Shown: positions 61,322-64,000 of the stretch, in pieces
Layout: the number at the start of each line of letters is the position of its first letter
Position numbering within the stretch: the stretch's first letter is position 1
Source of the DNA: Haemonchus contortus
Lineage: Eukaryota; Nematoda; Chromadorea; Rhabditida; Trichostrongylidae
Assembly: GCA_000469685.2 (NCBI GenBank)
Contig: LS997566.1
Span: forward strand, 27,035,932 to 27,099,931
DNA length: 64,000 nt
Direction: 5' to 3'
The notes under the pieces: generated by a model
The model's database searches: none
Told to the model about the DNA's origin: nothing
Seen by the model: only the letters and a program-made list of their open reading frames with translations
Made by a program: the position numbers and the translations under genes

Positions 61322-62118
61322 TTAAAGAAGCTATACGAACAGACCACTAATGAAGTCATAGTATTTTATGTAAAGAAATATAAGAGATAAGAGAAAAGAA
61401 AACTTAACAATATTTTAAAGTTTGTTATTATACAAAAATTAAGCCACTCATGTTCAAAAATAACATTATTGGAACAAAAGAAAAATTACCCAGAGAACTT
61501 ATCAAGAAATATCAAAATATGCTGATTTTTGTCCTTTGGACAAAGCTGGTAACAATTACGGTATCATATGTAAAATATTAGTCAAGAGTTGAGTAATATA
61601 AAAGGTAATGACTTAAAAATATACACAGCAGACTTTGTAGACATGTTTACTAACCTACACCGCAACCTTATATTCAGTAACATCAAAGAATTATTAAATT
61701 TATGTTTCAATAATGCTAATAAAACCAAGACAGCTACCAATGGTTATAAGGTTTATTACACAGCAGGTGATAATATAAATAGTAATTATAGGCTTTATTC
61801 TATACAAGATCTTTTACATCTGGTAGATTATTTGTTAAATAATAGCTATTGCATATTTGGAGACACCAGAACAAAGCGTCAGTTATATATACAGAGACTC
61901 TTAGGATAGCTAATACCCGTACTCTAATGCATAATTTTATCATTAAAGTCAGAGAAATGACAGAACAGTTGGTTCAAAAAGAATATAAAGAAACGTTAGT
62001 AATTGCCAATATTGTAAATGCATCTATAGAAATAAATTTATCAGCTATAAATACGGCTTGGACACAAAATTTACTAAAATTGAAAAAACTAGTTAATGAC
62101 TTATTTTCATCAAGATAA
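61322..62118 (+). pseudogene. PLE RT palm and thumb remnants
   Basis: Near 61524 the frame gives PLDKAGNNYGIICK, the DKAGNN hallmark of PLE RTs. From 61589, ADFVDMFTNLHRNLIFSNIK corresponds to the catalytic-Asp palm strand and YSIQDLLHLVDYLL to the following helix. A frameshift at about 61900 leads to NTRTLMHNFIIKVREMTEQL and on to TAA at 62116-62118, a thumb-like segment. The YxDD box between them is absent, so the RT cannot be active. Confidence 0.75.
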
Positions 62119-62129
62119 TAAGGTGCTTA

Positions 62130-62620
62130 CCAGGGAAGGGTAGTCTACTTATCTTGGAACTTTGAATTCAGACCAAGATGAATCGATAGAGTTCTGAATG
62201 CTGTCTAAGAAAATGGAAATTAAAACTGCAAAATGGTTCTCCTTAAAAAGTTATGGGGGAACGAATTTTGCTTGACAGTAGTATCAATTGGATATGCGAA
62301 CTCGTCGCTTCCATATCAAACGCCCACGTGACCTAGCGGTAGTGGTCTCGCTTCGTGGGCGTGAAATGAGGGGTCCCTCCTCGCCATTGTCCGCACTTTT
62401 CCAAAGTGTCTTTTCATTTTATCAAAGGCTCTCTAAACGTTTTCTGACATTCCTTTAGACAATTGATACTACCGTCGAGCAAAATTCGGGCCCCCATAAC
62501 TTTTTAAGGAGGATCATTTTGCGGTTTTAATTTCTATTTTCGTAAACAGCATTCAAAACTTCATCGATTAATCTGTGTCTGAATTCAAAGTTCCAAGATA
62601 AGTAGACTACCCCTCCCTGG
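62130..62620. mobile_element. 491-bp MITE with TTA duplication and tRNA-like centre
   Basis: CCAGGGAAGGGTAGTCTACT and its near inverse form 44-bp terminal repeats with few changes. TTA flanks both sides (62127-62129, 62621-62623), as in PIF/Harbinger-type insertions. Similarity between the arms continues to about 200 bp each. The centre, 62322-62390, has an A-box-like TGACCTAGCGGTAGTGG and a GTGGGCG/CGCCCAC pairing, tRNA-like but with a weak B-box. Confidence 0.8.
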
Positions 62621-62978
62621 TTAGTTAAAATTAAAACAGGCTTTGTTAAGTCAGCTACTTTCTCTTCTTCTTTTTCCTTCCTTAAATAATCACCTTGCAT
62701 GTGGTTAGTGTTTTACCTCCTTGGCAGTTAGCACGCTCCAGTGATTATAGGACCGACTCCATATACACAACCTTTCTTCTTCTCAAATGAATACCCTATT
62801 AGTATACAAACTTAGGACTCTTCTAGGCTACCTCTTTCATACCACTTTCTTTCAATTCCTGTTTTTTTACTTTACCATTTTTTTGTTCCTTTACTGTACC
62901 ATTCTACCTCTTTAACCATTACTCTTAAGCATAGTGGTAGATATTTATTTACCACGTTGATTCCTGACATACTCCTTG

Positions 62979-63062
62979 GTTCCTACTTTTCCTCACTTAC
63001 TGATGAGCCCCGAGGGACAGTAGGAACAAAGTAGTTCGTCTAAGTGAGGGGCGAAACGAACC
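62979..63062 (+). ncRNA. Hammerhead-ribozyme-like RNA, unusual strand order
   Basis: CTGATGA (63000-63006) is preceded by CCTCACTTA (62991-62999), whose exact complement TAAGTGAGG (63041-63049) follows GTC (63038-63040). This is the stem I geometry of a type I hammerhead with a GUC cleavage site. GCCCC (63007-63011) can pair with GGGGC (63048-63052), which leads into GAAA (63053-63056) and CGAAC (63057-63061), itself complementary to GTTCG (63034-63038). So CUGAUGA, GAAA and UC are all present. In the normal linear order the slot for GAAA (63019-63022) reads AGUA. A further 8-bp helix pairs GTTCCTAC (62979) with GTAGGAAC (63020). Hammerheads are known in PLE terminal repeats, which fits the location. 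Activity is unproven. Confidence 0.6.
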
Positions 63063-64000
63063 ACCCTATAGATATATTACCTTTTGGTTAGAGATTCCCT
63101 CAGAATCACAATTTGAGACTGACACCGTCTTCACCTATGAGCAGTTGTTGATGGACGCTACGCTGCTATCTGTTTGCAAGCGCAAAAAGCACGACAAGAG
63201 GACTCGTAACTTTCAACTCAACATATGAAATCTTGAGCCTATTACATCACTGTTGACTTCATTGTACGTGTCGAGAAGTGTCTATTTGGAAAGTATCTGC
63301 TGGCATATCCTACGGGAAGGCCTTGAATTGAAGGGCACGATTATAGCAACTTTCTTTACAAACTTTATATGCTACAATAGATGGAGGTAGGGAAGCGAAA
63401 AAGCTTTACAATATGTTCGAGGCCTAGATAAACAATATTTCAGCCATTAATAATTGGGAGGTAAGTAGCTGACAACATAGTTATCAATAAATCTCATAAT
63501 CAAAGAACGAACGTATATCCTTCGCACTAAGGCTTCGTTTAGCTATATTCTAAAGGGCCTCTTTTTTCTCCTATCCCTGATCCAATTTAAGATGATATAA
63601 TGATAGGCCAACTAATCGAACTATTTCCTATTCTATAGGTGGCTCTTATCTACTATAGTATATGAACAGAGGGCAGCAAAAAATGAGGCAATCAGATATT
63701 TAGCGTTGTAGGGTAGTGAGCATACAAATGTGCCTGGCTAGCTGGCTCCAGGCCTGGCTTAACAACAAACATATCGGCAATATGTAGGTATAAGTTCAAG
63801 AATTTTTTCTCCTCAAAAAGAAGCACGCCTCAAAAGCCATTTCTGTTGCCTGCCATTGTTGGACCTCGACGGAGCTGAGAGCATTCTCCTATTCCGATCC
63901 GTATTTTGTGTGGCTGGCAGGTTGCCAGTGTACCGTAGGAGAAACGGGAGAACGTTGTTTTTGTTCTGACCCTGAAGCGAAGCTATTATAAAATCCAGGG
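63063..64000. other. Unannotated right end
   Basis: No open frame of note and no repeat pairs recognised. Some of it may be PLE 3' sequence. The stretch from 63100 on has mixed composition with no supported feature. Confidence 0.35.

Larger units (their letters stand above)
57485..63062 (+). mobile_element. Naiad-type Penelope-like retroelement, nested and dead
   Basis: A PLE with the endonuclease before the RT. Surviving coding blocks on the plus strand are 57565-58314 (GIY-YIG), 58322-58603, about 59167-59324, 60537-60695 and 61322-62118 (RT). Foreign elements split it at 58624, 59327, 60696 and 62130. RT marks include KYIGKQLEHIVTRDLSLI, PLDKAGNNYGIICK and the palm motif ADFVDMFTN. No region with a YxDD-like box or GxPMG is found; the palm jumps from a QLYIQ stretch to a thumb-like LRIANTRTLMHNFIIKVRE, so an internal deletion is likely. 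A hammerhead-like RNA lies downstream. The boundaries are approximate, set by the first and last PLE-like structures. Confidence 0.75.

Overview
The window reads as nuclear DNA of a parasitic nematode, most likely a clade V strongylid of hookworm type. The reasons are small exons split by introns with TTTCAG-like acceptors, a secreted CAP/SCP (ASP-like) gene, relics of an RTE-type LINE, and very dense mariner/Tc1 remains. No operon, CRISPR array, rRNA or confident functional tRNA gene is visible. I assembled gene models by hand from splice signals, reading-frame phase and family motifs.

Layout. Positions 16-7132 hold a plus-strand multi-exon gene for a Thr/Pro/Glu-rich protein of unknown family, whose first intron carries a decayed mariner that itself carries a tRNA-like inverted-repeat element. 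From 7.1 to 22.7 kb is mostly repeats: a Tc1-like element, a palindromic MITE, a tRNA-derived SINE, a decayed RTE LINE, a MITE packed with E2F-like palindromes and a 119-bp hairpin. Exons of a small multi-pass membrane protein lie at 22.7-27.7 kb around a mariner relic and a 542-bp Tc1 remnant. The 28-34 kb stretch has weak exon candidates, a TIR element and a MITE with GC-rich arms. At 34.4-37.3 kb is a CAP-domain gene with an exon split by a mariner, itself split by a second element. The 37.3-43.4 kb stretch is largely unexplained. At 43.7-53.6 kb is a nine-exon short-chain dehydrogenase/reductase (retinol-dehydrogenase-like) gene whose introns hold a 1.96-kb fold-back element, a mariner remnant, an RTE fragment, a Tc1-like relic and a tiny MITE.

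The most notable region is 57.1-63.1 kb. It is a broken Penelope-like retroelement (PLE) in which a GIY-YIG endonuclease domain lies upstream of the reverse transcriptase, with coding sequence running between them. That is the permuted order of the Naiad-type PLEs, not the classical RT-then-endonuclease order. Four DNA elements of different types (542-bp Tc1-like, mariner, piggyBac-like, TTA-duplicating MITE) are stacked in it. Downstream, at 62979-63062, is a hammerhead-ribozyme-like RNA with all conserved core strands present but in a non-standard order.

The protein genes appear independent: one for extracellular secretion (CAP), one for NAD(P)-dependent oxidoreduction (SDR), one membrane protein and one low-complexity protein. 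Their introns act as the landing ground for the mobile elements.
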